DNA of 64,000 bases from Peptoniphilus rachelemmaiella (GTDB taxonomy: Bacteria > Bacillota > Clostridia > Tissierellales > Peptoniphilaceae). How positions within the stretch are numbered: position 1 is the stretch's first letter; each line of letters begins with the position of its first letter. The DNA lies in NCBI RefSeq assembly GCF_943169845.1, contig NZ_CALPBW010000003.1, positions 1-64,000 on the forward strand, given 5' to 3'. The translations under genes were made by a program, and so were the position numbers. Of this stretch, positions 54,953-62,281 are shown piece by piece. The notes under the pieces are model-generated. The model ran no database searches and was not told the origin of the DNA. It was given only the letters and a program-made list of their open reading frames with translations.

Positions 54953-56152
54953 CTATTCGTGGTGGTGGCCGCAGCAATCGTCGTGATGATGGTCGTGGCC
55001 GCAACAGTCCTCATGATGGTGTTCATGATCGTGGCTGCAACAATCGTCATGATGATGATGATGATCGTGGCCGCAACAGTCTCCATGGTCATGGTCGTAG
55101 TCGCAGCAATGATCCTCTTCATCTCTTTCGTAATAGGCGGCCAATTCGTGGATTTTTTTGTGAATGGCCTCGTCTTTTAATATGGCGTCGAGGTTAATGT
55201 AGATTTCCATGGCGAAGTCCACATTGCCTTCTTCCTCCGCTTTTTCGGCGACACGCTTTAAAATTTCCACTCGATCCGGATCCAAGGTGCCTTGAATGTT
55301 GCGCTCTTTCAGGTAATTTAAGAAATCTTCCTTCGATGCCGGCGTGGGATTGCCGAAACGCTGACCGATCATCAGGAGATTCCCTTCGGCGGCGTCGTTG
55401 TCCGGATCGTAATCCTTGGCGATCATGCTCATGGCAAGGGCCAAGGCCGGTCTGTTTTCCTTAAAGAGGAAATAGCCCTCGTTGGAGAAACACTGGGAGA
55501 AATCCGATGCGAGATAGGCCGATTCAAAGGCCTGTTGATTGTAGGCCTTCGCCCTTTCCATATCCCCTTCCTGGCGAGCCACCTTCGAAAGGGTCAGGTA
55601 ATTGGCCGTGGACATAGGGTTCACCGCCAAGGCTTTTTCCAAATACCTGCGGGCGCCATCGTAGTCCTTTAATTCCGCCGCCACGCCGCCGCGAAGGGTG
55701 AGCCACATATCCACCTCGGGCCCTAAAATGGGCAGGCGATCGCCGTCTCGTTCCACGCGGCAAATCACTTCTTCCACCATGGACTGGAAGGAATAGAATT
55801 TTTCGCCGCTGTCCAAGGCTTCGAGGGCCGTTCTTAAAAAATCCACCTCTTCTACCATGCGGTCGATAAATTCCTTGGCCCCTTCCATGTCTTCGTCCAA
55901 TGTTTTGGCGAAAACCGCGTCTAATAGGGTATAAAACTTATCGATGCCGGCGCCGTCTTGTTTGAGGCTGCGGTAGTCGCCGCCTTCTGTGCGGTGCTCG
56001 GCCATAAGCTGTTGTCCGTAAGTTAAAAGCTTTTGGGCCAGTTCCCCTTCCCCTGCAAGGGAAAGCTTTTGTATTTCGTCGTAGATGGCATTTAAATCCT
56101 CTACATAATCGCCTGTCAGGCTGTTTATAAAATCATTGTATTGTTGTTCCAT
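54953..56152 (-). CDS. TPR protein with a His/Cys-rich metal-binding tail
   Basis: 399 residues from the ATG at 56152 (GGAGG 5 nt upstream). Residues about 1-340 are helical with TPR-like repeats, clearest at DYDGARRYLEKALAVNPMSTANYLTLSKVARQEGDMERA. The last 56 residues contain 21 His, 10 Cys in five CC pairs, and many Asp/Glu, built from a repeated unit of the type D-C-C-G-H-D-H-H-H. The tail resembles nickel/zinc-storage tails such as those of HypB or SlyD, but the CC repeat is distinctive. It has no signal peptide, so it is cytoplasmic. Function of the TPR part is unknown; a metal buffer or chaperone is inferred. Confidence 0.85.
   Translation of the reverse strand: MEQQYNDFINSLTGDYVEDLNAIYDEIQKLSLAGEGELAQKLLTYGQQLMAEHRTEGGDYRSLKQDGAGIDKFYTLLDAVFAKTLDEDMEGAKEFIDRMVEEVDFLRTALEALDSGEKFYSFQSMVEEVICRVERDGDRLPILGPEVDMWLTLRGGVAAELKDYDGARRYLEKALAVNPMSTANYLTLSKVARQEGDMERAKAYNQQAFESAYLASDFSQCFSNEGYFLFKENRPALALAMSMIAKDYDPDNDAAEGNLLMIGQRFGNPTPASKEDFLNYLKERNIQGTLDPDRVEILKRVAEKAEEEGNVDFAMEIYINLDAILKDEAIHKKIHELAAYYERDEEDHCCDYDHDHGDCCGHDHHHHHDDCCSHDHEHHHEDCCGHDHHHDDCCGHHHE
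54957..55120 (-). repeat. Degenerate tandem repeats coding for the His/Cys tail
   Basis: About five units of roughly 27-36 bp, each encoding a CC pair followed by a His/Asp run. Unit lengths vary by His codon number, as expected from slippage or unequal exchange. Confidence 0.75.
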
Positions 56153-56196
56153 TGATACCTCCACCTATAGTATACCAAAGCTCGAAAGGAGTTGTT

Positions 56197-56982
56197 ATGG
56201 CCAGTCTCGTTACCCATTATTTTTTTGCACAGCGCCTCTTGCCCATCTTGCCCGAAAAGGCACAAAAAATCATCGCCGCCTACCCCGATCACTACGCCCT
56301 GGGCGCTCAAGGGCCGGATATTTTCTTTTACTACCTGCTCTCGAAGAAACATAAAATCGGCGGACAAATTCACGGCAAGCCTCTCATGGATTTCATCGCA
56401 AAAAACGGTGATTGGATCCGCAAGGGGCCCGTCCCCTCCCCCACTTGGGCCTACTTTTTCGGTTTCCTCACCCATTTTTCTCTGGACATGACGGTTCATC
56501 CCTACATCGATCGGGTGGAGGAGAAAATTTCCATCGACCACGTCACCTTGGAGCGGGACTTCGACCGGGTGATTTTAGAAGAAGAGGGCTACGATCCCAC
56601 GACCTTTCTCTGCCGAGATCTCCTGCCTGCCCCCGCCACTGTAGCGGAAGCCGTCGCCCCCCTTTACGCAGCCTACACCATCAATGGCCACGACGTCCGC
56701 CGGGCCCTGGCCTCTTTTCGCATGGGCCAGCAATTTTTCCACGTGGACGATTTAAAAGCCTACGATGGCAAACACAGGCTCCTAAGGGCATTGGGCGTGG
56801 ACGATTCCTTCGGCGGCATGCTTTTAAATCCCAATGGCTACGAGGATTCCGTCTACGTCACCAATCCCGTGATGAAAGAGCTCATGATGCTGGCCTACCC
56901 CATTGCCGGAAAAGCCGTAGCGGCCTTCACGGAGGGCGGCGAGTATCCGACCTTTTTCCAATTAAATTTCAACGGACAGTAA
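56197..56982 (+). CDS. Zinc-dependent phospholipase C family protein
   Basis: 261 residues from the ATG at 56197 (AAAGGAG 5 nt upstream). The family pattern (PF00882) is visible in THYFFAQRLLP, ALGAQGPDIFFYYLL and YFFGFLTHFSLDMTVHPYID, which supply His/Asp zinc ligands. No signal peptide is present, unlike secreted clostridial alpha-toxins. It is more likely an intracellular hydrolase of unknown substrate than a toxin. It diverges from the TPR gene with only 44 bp between start codons. Confidence 0.82.
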   Translation: MASLVTHYFFAQRLLPILPEKAQKIIAAYPDHYALGAQGPDIFFYYLLSKKHKIGGQIHGKPLMDFIAKNGDWIRKGPVPSPTWAYFFGFLTHFSLDMTVHPYIDRVEEKISIDHVTLERDFDRVILEEEGYDPTTFLCRDLLPAPATVAEAVAPLYAAYTINGHDVRRALASFRMGQQFFHVDDLKAYDGKHRLLRALGVDDSFGGMLLNPNGYEDSVYVTNPVMKELMMLAYPIAGKAVAAFTEGGEYPTFFQLNFNGQ

Positions 56983-56984
56983 AA

Positions 56985-57010
56985 AAGGCCTCATCCTTCG
57001 ATGAGGTCTT
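56985..57010 (-). terminator. Terminator for the small membrane gene
   Basis: Stem of 7 bp (CCTCATC/GATGAGG) extended by four more pairs including one G-T, with loop CTTC. A T6 run on the minus strand favours ending the gene at 57009-57296; on the plus strand the tail is weak. Confidence 0.75.
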
Positions 57011-57296
57011 ACAACATTCTTCTCAAGACGATAAAACACAAGAGGGCGCCGATAAGCAAATGGCCGGTCACCAGGCCCCAGGCCTTCTTCTTTACGAGAT
57101 CCGCAAGTTCCATAAGCCAGAAGATAGCATACAGGCCCAGGCTGATGAAAACCGCCGGCAGGGAAATGCGGCTAATCCACACAAAGAGGGGATCCGGATA
57201 GGCACTTTTTGTAAGGATCATTAAAAGAAAGCCCCCAAAGCCCACCATGGCAAAAACGAGGGCCGCCTTTTTCACAATGGATTTAAGCTTGTTCAT
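57009..57296 (-). CDS. Small three-helix membrane protein
   Basis: 95 residues. Hydrophobic segments at about 10-29, 37-62 and 73-92, with basic residues at both ends. GAGGT lies 8 nt before the ATG. No family recognised. Its start overlaps the end of the 57-residue gene upstream, so they form a two-gene unit. Confidence 0.65.
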   Translation of the reverse strand: MNKLKSIVKKAALVFAMVGFGGFLLMILTKSAYPDPLFVWISRISLPAVFISLGLYAIFWLMELADLVKKKAWGLVTGHLLIGALLCFIVLRRML

Positions 57297-57456
57297 GGTG
57301 AAATACCTCTTTTACATGGTCGATAAAATCATAGGCCGATGCCACGAGCAAAATGGAGCAGAGAATCCGAACCCAAATTTTATCCGATTCACTTAATACG
57401 TTTGAAAAAATAAAAAAGCGGCTGACGTCGTAGAATAAGAGTAAATATCGTTTCAT
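57283..57456 (-). CDS. Possible 57-residue protein on a leaderless mRNA
   Basis: 57 residues (starts MKRYLLLFYDVSRFF, stop at 57283-57285), with one hydrophobic stretch around 28-42 (WVRILCSILLVASAY). No Shine-Dalgarno is present, but a good promoter places the predicted transcription start on the A of the ATG. It overlaps the next start codon by 14 nt. No family recognised. Confidence 0.55.
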   Translation of the reverse strand: MKRYLLLFYDVSRFFIFSNVLSESDKIWVRILCSILLVASAYDFIDHVKEVFHHEQA

Positions 57457-57462
57457 AAACTT

Positions 57463-57491
57463 ATTTTACAACGGCCAAAAAAATATGTAAA
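57463..57491 (-). promoter_or_regulatory. Promoter of the small membrane gene pair
   Basis: -35 TTTACA (57486-57491), 17-bp spacer, -10 TAAAAT (57463-57468). The -10 ends 6 nt before the ATG at 57456, implying a leaderless transcript. Confidence 0.6.
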
Positions 57492-57499
57492 GGCATCCT

Positions 57500-57524
57500 T
57501 TCTGGGTGACCCCATAAAATGGAC
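57500..57524 (-). mobile_element. Possible IS3-family end remnant
   Basis: On the minus strand AGTCCATTTTATGGGGTCA looks like the terminal repeat of IS150/IS3-type elements (remembered pattern). No transposase gene or partner end was found. It lies between a promoter and an isolated hairpin in a gene-free 210-bp stretch. Confidence 0.35.
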
Positions 57525-57527
57525 TTA

Positions 57528-57554
57528 ATCGAGCAAGCATTTCGCTTGCTCGAT
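57528..57554 (+). terminator. Isolated plus-strand hairpin
   Basis: Perfect 11-bp stem ATCGAGCAAGC/GCTTGCTCGAT (57528-57538 with 57544-57554), loop ATTTC, then a T-rich tail on the plus strand. No plus-strand gene ends here, so it may be left from a lost element. The rest up to 57668 shows nothing further. Confidence 0.5.
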
Positions 57555-57668
57555 CTTGTTTTACATAACATTCGTTCTATGCGGATTTCATTGTTTACCT
57601 CCCACCCCAGGTTTTTAAGATTGTTTTAGGTTAGTTCAACCGCAGGCCCTTTTTCATGGATGCAGTGC

Positions 57669-58526
57669 CTAAATAACTTCGTTGCGATGAAGAATATAGT
57701 AGTCTTCAAGATTCGCTTGGACGGGACGGGCGCCTTCCAAGGTACTGCCTGTGTAGCGAATTTTTAAATACTCCCCTTCATAACGCATCCGAATAATTTG
57801 AATCTTTTTTTCATAAGCCGCCAATTCCGTAAATGGAAGCATCGTCTCAAACACAAGGCCCTCCATTTTTTTGATTAACTTATCCGACGTGGTTTTGGCC
57901 CTGATTTTTCCGTCGTTTAAAATAATAATGTTTTTTGTAATGGCTTCAATGTCGGAAATAATATGGGTTGAAAAAAGAATGATCTTGTCTTTGGACATAT
58001 TGGACAAAATATTTGAAAATCGAATGCGTTCGCCGGGATCCAAACCGGCCGTCGGTTCATCTAAAATTAGGATTTTCGGATCGTTGAGTAAGGCTTGAGC
58101 GATGCCGACTCGCCGCTTCATTCCACCGGAAAAAGTCGATACTTTTTTGTCTTTCACATCCTGAAGGTTTACAAAAGCGAGAACCCGGGGGATTTTTTCC
58201 TTCAATTCCCTTTTACTTAATCCCTTTAATGCGCCCATATAGGTTAGAAACTCACCGGCCGTAAAGCCGGGAAAGACCGCAAATTCCTGGGGCATGTAAC
58301 CTAAAAGACCACGATACTTCCCCTTCAACTGAGAAATGTCCTCTCCCTCGTAGAGGATATGGCCCCTCGTCGGCGTATCTACGCCGACCAATAACCGCAT
58401 CAAGGTAGACTTACCGGCGCCGTTGTCCCCTAAAAGCCCATAAATTCCGGAATCCAGTTCCATGTTCACATCCGAAAGAGCTTCTTTCTTTCCAAATTTT
58501 TTGCTTAAGCTTTCAATTTTTAACAT
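57669..58526 (-). CDS. ABC transporter ATPase of the two-component module
   Basis: 285 residues. Walker A GDNGAGKSTLM, Q-loop YMPQEFAVFPGFTAGE, signature STFSGGMKRRVGIAQAL, Walker B ILILDEPTAGLDPGERIRF, switch His FSTHIISDIEAI. It belongs to the ABC-2/antimicrobial-export group of separate ATPases. The last 60 residues are an extra domain common in this group. It is the last gene of the operon, 12 bp after permease 2. Substrate unknown; resistance to or export of a membrane-active compound is the likely class of role. Confidence 0.88.
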   Translation of the reverse strand: MLKIESLSKKFGKKEALSDVNMELDSGIYGLLGDNGAGKSTLMRLLVGVDTPTRGHILYEGEDISQLKGKYRGLLGYMPQEFAVFPGFTAGEFLTYMGALKGLSKRELKEKIPRVLAFVNLQDVKDKKVSTFSGGMKRRVGIAQALLNDPKILILDEPTAGLDPGERIRFSNILSNMSKDKIILFSTHIISDIEAITKNIIILNDGKIRAKTTSDKLIKKMEGLVFETMLPFTELAAYEKKIQIIRMRYEGEYLKIRYTGSTLEGARPVQANLEDYYILHRNEVI

Positions 58527-58538
58527 AATCAGCGCTCC

Positions 58539-59636
58539 TTATGCTTCACCAAACGACTTCCTTTTTCCCAACCACAACCCGATCCATAAGAGCGCCCCGT
58601 AAACCATTGGGATGATCAGTGAAAGCAAATAACAACCTTCAAGCCCCGGAGAAGATACGCGAGCGCAAAGGCCTTCAATATTTATTAAAGCCAATGGAGA
58701 GAGGAAGAAGAATTTCCCGGTAACGGGAGACGTCCACAGGGATTGAAGCAAGAAATGAATGGACACATAGGCCAGAACGAGGGAAAAGGTGACCTTGACG
58801 TCTTTGATTCGATCGCCTAAAAAAAGAAAAAGAAAGACAAGGCAAAAGGTCAATGCGAGGCCGTTTAAAAATTTATAGATATAATACTGAAGATAGGTCA
58901 CCTGAATAGGAAAGAGGAAAAATTCTCTTGAATTTTGAATGAAAAGGTCTCGGCCGTCGCTTCCGTAAATAAACAAAACCAAAAGAGAAAACAGAGCCAC
59001 GCCGCCCACATAGGTGAAGACGCCAATTTCCAAACCGTTGATCAGCCGAGCCTGAAAGAGTTTTTTCTTCCCGTAAAGGGTGGCTTCCACCATGTCCTTC
59101 GTTTTGAACCGCTCGTCTTCTTTCATTACCGGAACGAGGAGAAAAAGCAAGGACAAGGCGACGGCGTAAAAAATCTTATCGGAGTTACGGAGGAGAACTT
59201 TCCAACCTTCACAATAGCCGATAAGGAGCCGGTCCATTGGCTTTGCTCCTTGAGCTTGGCCTGCCTTTTTTATCAGATTCATTCGATACTCGAAAAAGCC
59301 TTGTGCTCGGGGTTTTTTTCCCCGGAGAAGAGCGTCATTTACACTCTCCACCGGCAAAAACTCGTCGATATCAATATCCTCTTTGATCAAATTTTCTTGA
59401 GGCAAGTCGTACTTTGCAATTAAATCCTCCACTTTTGTATCGTCGTACCAGGTCTCCTCCATCAGATAGCGGTATTCCGTACCGTCAGAAATTTCCACGT
59501 GCAAGCTCTCTTGAAGATACCTCATCTGTTCCGCCTTGATAAGGCAGATCGACGAAAGCAACAAAAACAGACAGAGGGCCGGAAGGTAGGGGAAGGGAAG
59601 CATTCTTTTTCTATTGACTTCCAGTAAAAACTTCAT
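58539..59636 (-). CDS. ABC transporter permease 2 of the module
   Basis: 365 residues. One N-terminal helix (about 12-32), a large extracytoplasmic or loop region (about 35-150, mostly charged), then five or six more helices to the end, a layout common in ABC-2-type permeases. The region KDMVEATLYGKKKLFQARLINGLEIG resembles the coupling segment of this fold. The start overlaps the end of permease 1 by 4 nt. No closer family recognised. Confidence 0.7.
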   Translation of the reverse strand: MKFLLEVNRKRMLPFPYLPALCLFLLLSSICLIKAEQMRYLQESLHVEISDGTEYRYLMEETWYDDTKVEDLIAKYDLPQENLIKEDIDIDEFLPVESVNDALLRGKKPRAQGFFEYRMNLIKKAGQAQGAKPMDRLLIGYCEGWKVLLRNSDKIFYAVALSLLFLLVPVMKEDERFKTKDMVEATLYGKKKLFQARLINGLEIGVFTYVGGVALFSLLVLFIYGSDGRDLFIQNSREFFLFPIQVTYLQYYIYKFLNGLALTFCLVFLFLFLGDRIKDVKVTFSLVLAYVSIHFLLQSLWTSPVTGKFFFLSPLALINIEGLCARVSSPGLEGCYLLSLIIPMVYGALLWIGLWLGKRKSFGEA

Positions 59637-60856
59637 TTGCCCTCTCCTCCTTTTAAGTAATAGCGGTTCATTATCGGCATGGCCAAAATTCGGCTACTCG
59701 CAATGTAAATCAAAGACAGAAAACAGGCCATCGCCGTAAAGGGATAGACGTGGTTTTGAAGGACAAAAAGCTTGGATGCGGAGAAATCACCTCGCACAAA
59801 GTTTTGCGGCGTAAAGTAGGCCAGAGTATTCGCCCAAGGCTGCGGCGAATCCGCCCACTTCTCAAGCCAAACAAAGGCGAGCACCAAGACGAGCAGGGAG
59901 ACTTTCGACTTGCGAAAGACCAGGGAGAATAAGAGAATGATATTGACCACCACGAGAACGGCGGCAAAACCGGATAAGGCTTCCAGAAAATACCCTTGCC
60001 AAGTAGTGAGGTTGAAAATCGCCGGTCCGGCATAAAATTCGATGGAGGCATCGGCTCCGTGAAGGGAATAAATCATCCCGTGGTAGAGAAGTAAAAAAAA
60101 CAAATAAGCGAGGTACGCGAGTCCTGCAAATAATTCTGCCGCCCTTACCTTGGCTAAGTAGAGGGAAAGGCGCCCATTCTTCGCGTGCACATCCATTTCA
60201 GTAAATCCCTGCGCTTCGTCGGCCGACGTTAAGGAAGACAAGGCGAGGGCCAAGTAGATTAAAAAAATATTAAAAGTCATGTGCAGGGCATCGCCCATGT
60301 AACGCCAGCCTTCGTTGTAAGCATAGTAAAGGGGCGTTTTCACTTCTCCGGCTTGGCGAAGAATGATTTCAACCTCCGACCGGTCGTAGGACCGATACGA
60401 GGTGTGAGTCCATGAACCAATGGCCTTTAAGCGATCTTGGTAAAAATTTTCAATCCCTTGGTCGCTCATATGAATTGAAAAGTCCTGGATTTCAATCTCT
60501 TTCGGAAAATTCAAACTTTGCGCGAGCCACTGGAAGGGATAAATCAGCTTCAAGCCCAACTCTTTTTCTTCCGTTCGTGCGCCTTCCACAAAGTCTTTTT
60601 CTTTGCTTTCGTTGTAAAGGGTCTGGACCTTTTTCATTTGCTCTTCGGTTAAAAGGCCGTCGTATTTAATCCCTTCTTCTTTCATCAATTTCCAATAGGA
60701 AAGGCCGGAGCCAAACTTTCCTCCCTCTAATACCATGTCCAGGGATTGGCTATAGGGAAGAATCTTGGCCACACAAATCAACAAAAACAGGCACGCAATC
60801 AGGGCATTGTTCTTGGTCGCTATTTTTTTTAATTCCAGTTTTACGACAGCAAACAT
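59633..60856 (-). CDS. ABC transporter permease 1 of the module
   Basis: 407 residues from the ATG at 60856 (GGGGGAG 6 nt upstream), giving MFAVVKLELKKIATKNNALIA. Same layout as permease 2: one helix, a long hydrophilic loop (about 40-185), then about six helices. The pair likely forms a heterodimeric membrane part with the ATPase at 57669-58526. It follows the anchored 213-residue protein by 75 bp. Confidence 0.72.
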   Translation of the reverse strand: MFAVVKLELKKIATKNNALIACLFLLICVAKILPYSQSLDMVLEGGKFGSGLSYWKLMKEEGIKYDGLLTEEQMKKVQTLYNESKEKDFVEGARTEEKELGLKLIYPFQWLAQSLNFPKEIEIQDFSIHMSDQGIENFYQDRLKAIGSWTHTSYRSYDRSEVEIILRQAGEVKTPLYYAYNEGWRYMGDALHMTFNIFLIYLALALSSLTSADEAQGFTEMDVHAKNGRLSLYLAKVRAAELFAGLAYLAYLFFLLLYHGMIYSLHGADASIEFYAGPAIFNLTTWQGYFLEALSGFAAVLVVVNIILLFSLVFRKSKVSLLVLVLAFVWLEKWADSPQPWANTLAYFTPQNFVRGDFSASKLFVLQNHVYPFTAMACFLSLIYIASSRILAMPIMNRYYLKGGEGK

Positions 60857-60931
60857 CGACTTCTCCCCCTTTTTACTAACACTGGCCGTCCTGTTACTGC
60901 TCTTCAAAAGAATTTTTTTCGTTTTTTGCCC

Positions 60932-61573
60932 TTATTGAACCGCCTTTTTCAAGTCGTAGTAAGACCCGGCAAAGACCACCTTCCATTCCTTCTCGCCATG
61001 AGGCTTGGCTAGGAGAAGTTCGTCATAGGACCCGTCCAGCCGCCTGGCTTCATAGACAAAGAGTTCGTCATTCTTAAGACCTTGAATCGGTCCTTTTCGC
61101 GCTTCCGCAGGGATGGTGCCAATCATCTCATCAATTCGGTAATCCACCGTCGGCATAAAGACCAACTCTGCGTCATTATCGTTCTCGTGTCCCTCTTCCC
61201 TCGGTGGATAGATGTCCGGTTTTGATTTAATATAATTCGATACCGCTTGATCCAACTCGGCAAATAATTTCGGGTCTCTTTCATCCCTCCTCGGCCCGAG
61301 GACGATGTCGCCGCCTCTGGTCACCGAGCCGATACGACCTTCTTCGAGCCAATCCTTTCTGTTCTTCGCCCGTTGCTTGGCAATCTTTTTGTCCGCAGCA
61401 ATGTCTTGCGGGCTTCTCTCATCGGGACCGTCCTGTGTTTTACCTTGGCTATCTTCACTTTTCCTTTGGTCCTGCACCATGGAATAGGTGGATTCTTTTT
61501 TTAGATACAGCGCCGAGGCCAGAACGACTAAAACCACAAAAATTCCTAAAACCACTTTTTTCTTGTTCATCAT
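60932..61573 (-). CDS. Membrane-anchored extracytoplasmic protein, unknown
   Basis: 213 residues. An N-terminal anchor (about 6-24, VVLGIFVVLVVLASALYL) without lipobox is followed by a charged, flexible linker (about 30-75) and a compact C-terminal region (about 95-213) with RLDGSYDELLLAKPHGEKEWKVVFAGSYYD near the end. GGAG lies 7 nt before the first of two ATGs. It is the first gene after the regulated promoter at 61595-61640, so it likely belongs with the ABC transporter, perhaps as a sensor or substrate-binding accessory. No family recognised. Confidence 0.7.
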   Translation of the reverse strand: MMNKKKVVLGIFVVLVVLASALYLKKESTYSMVQDQRKSEDSQGKTQDGPDERSPQDIAADKKIAKQRAKNRKDWLEEGRIGSVTRGGDIVLGPRRDERDPKLFAELDQAVSNYIKSKPDIYPPREEGHENDNDAELVFMPTVDYRIDEMIGTIPAEARKGPIQGLKNDELFVYEARRLDGSYDELLLAKPHGEKEWKVVFAGSYYDLKKAVQ

Positions 61574-61594
61574 CTTCCATCTCCTTTTCTATTG

Positions 61595-61640
61595 ATTATA
61601 GGCAATTTACACCTCGGTCACAGTTAACTTTTGTCCGAAC
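61595..61640 (-). promoter_or_regulatory. Regulated promoter of the ABC module with shared 16-bp motif
   Basis: Perfect -10 TATAAT (61595-61600) with no recognisable -35, and the motif GTTCGGACAAAAGTTA (61625-61640) ending exactly 24 bp upstream of the -10. The same motif and spacing occur at the kinase promoter. It is best explained as an activator site for the response regulator. Confidence 0.75.
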
Positions 61641-61652
61641 TTTTCACAAAAA

Positions 61653-61680
61653 AAGAAGAAGGCTTGTGGCGCTTCTTCTT
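61653..61680 (-). terminator. Terminator of the response regulator gene
   Basis: 9-bp stem AAGAAGAAG/CTTCTTCTT (61653-61661 with 61672-61680) starting at the regulator stop codon, followed by a T7-containing tract on the minus strand. It separates the regulatory pair from the transporter operon. Confidence 0.8.
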
Positions 61681-62281
61681 AAAAGGGATCGATATAGCCG
61701 ATTTCTCTGGCTTTTTGTACCATTTCTTGGTAATTCTTTACGTTCAACTTGCCGTAAATGCGATTTAATAAAACGGCTAGGGAAGAGGTGGACATATAGG
61801 CTTCTTTTGCGACTTCTTTTCGTGATTTTCCCGAGGCATAGAGGCGGAGAATTTTTAATTCGTTTTCCGTGAGCTTTTCCTGAAGATGTTTCTTAGAAGA
61901 AAAATACCTTTTGTTCTCCAGGCAAACCCCTCGTATCTTCGCTAAAAGACTTTGGGTCGATTCTTCTTTCGAAATAAACCCCATACAGCCCATATCCTTG
62001 GCCTTTTCCCGGTAAAAATCAAGATTATAGCCCGATAAAATCAACACTTTCACACCGTAATCCCGTATCAACGCTTCGCTTAACTTCAGACCGTTTTCTC
62101 CCTTCGCCAAGCCGTCCAGATTAATGTCTATAAGTAGAAGATCGTAGGTCTCTTCTTGTAATTTGTCTTTTATGTCCTTCATTTTCTCCGGAATATCCAC
62201 ACGGATGTCCCCGCCGGATTCTAAATCCATCTTCAGACATTGGGCCAGCATTTTATGATCTTCGATTAACATAATCTTCAT
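61679..62281 (-). CDS. LuxR/NarL-type response regulator
   Basis: 200 residues from the ATG at 62281 (AAGGAG 7 nt upstream). The receiver domain (about 1-120) has the acidic pair ED in MLIEDHKML, the phospho-accepting Asp in LLLIDINLDG, Ser in ILSGYN and Lys in FISKEES. The C-terminal LuxR helix-turn-helix (about 138-195) shows LTENELKILRLYASGKSRKEVAKEAYMSTSSLAVLLNRIYGKLNV. It overlaps the kinase gene by 29 nt. Its probable binding site is the 16-bp motif at 61625-61640 and 63880-63895. Confidence 0.9.
   Translation of the reverse strand: MKIMLIEDHKMLAQCLKMDLESGGDIRVDIPEKMKDIKDKLQEETYDLLLIDINLDGLAKGENGLKLSEALIRDYGVKVLILSGYNLDFYREKAKDMGCMGFISKEESTQSLLAKIRGVCLENKRYFSSKKHLQEKLTENELKILRLYASGKSRKEVAKEAYMSTSSLAVLLNRIYGKLNVKNYQEMVQKAREIGYIDPF

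Noticed and set aside
54957-55120. Short tandem repeats resembling a CRISPR array
   Set aside because: Units are continuous, variable in length and encode the in-frame His/Cys tail; there are no unique spacers and no cas genes.
56197-56982. Alpha-toxin-like secreted phospholipase
   Set aside because: The family zinc motifs are present but there is no signal peptide or membrane-binding C2-like domain, so a toxin role is not supported.
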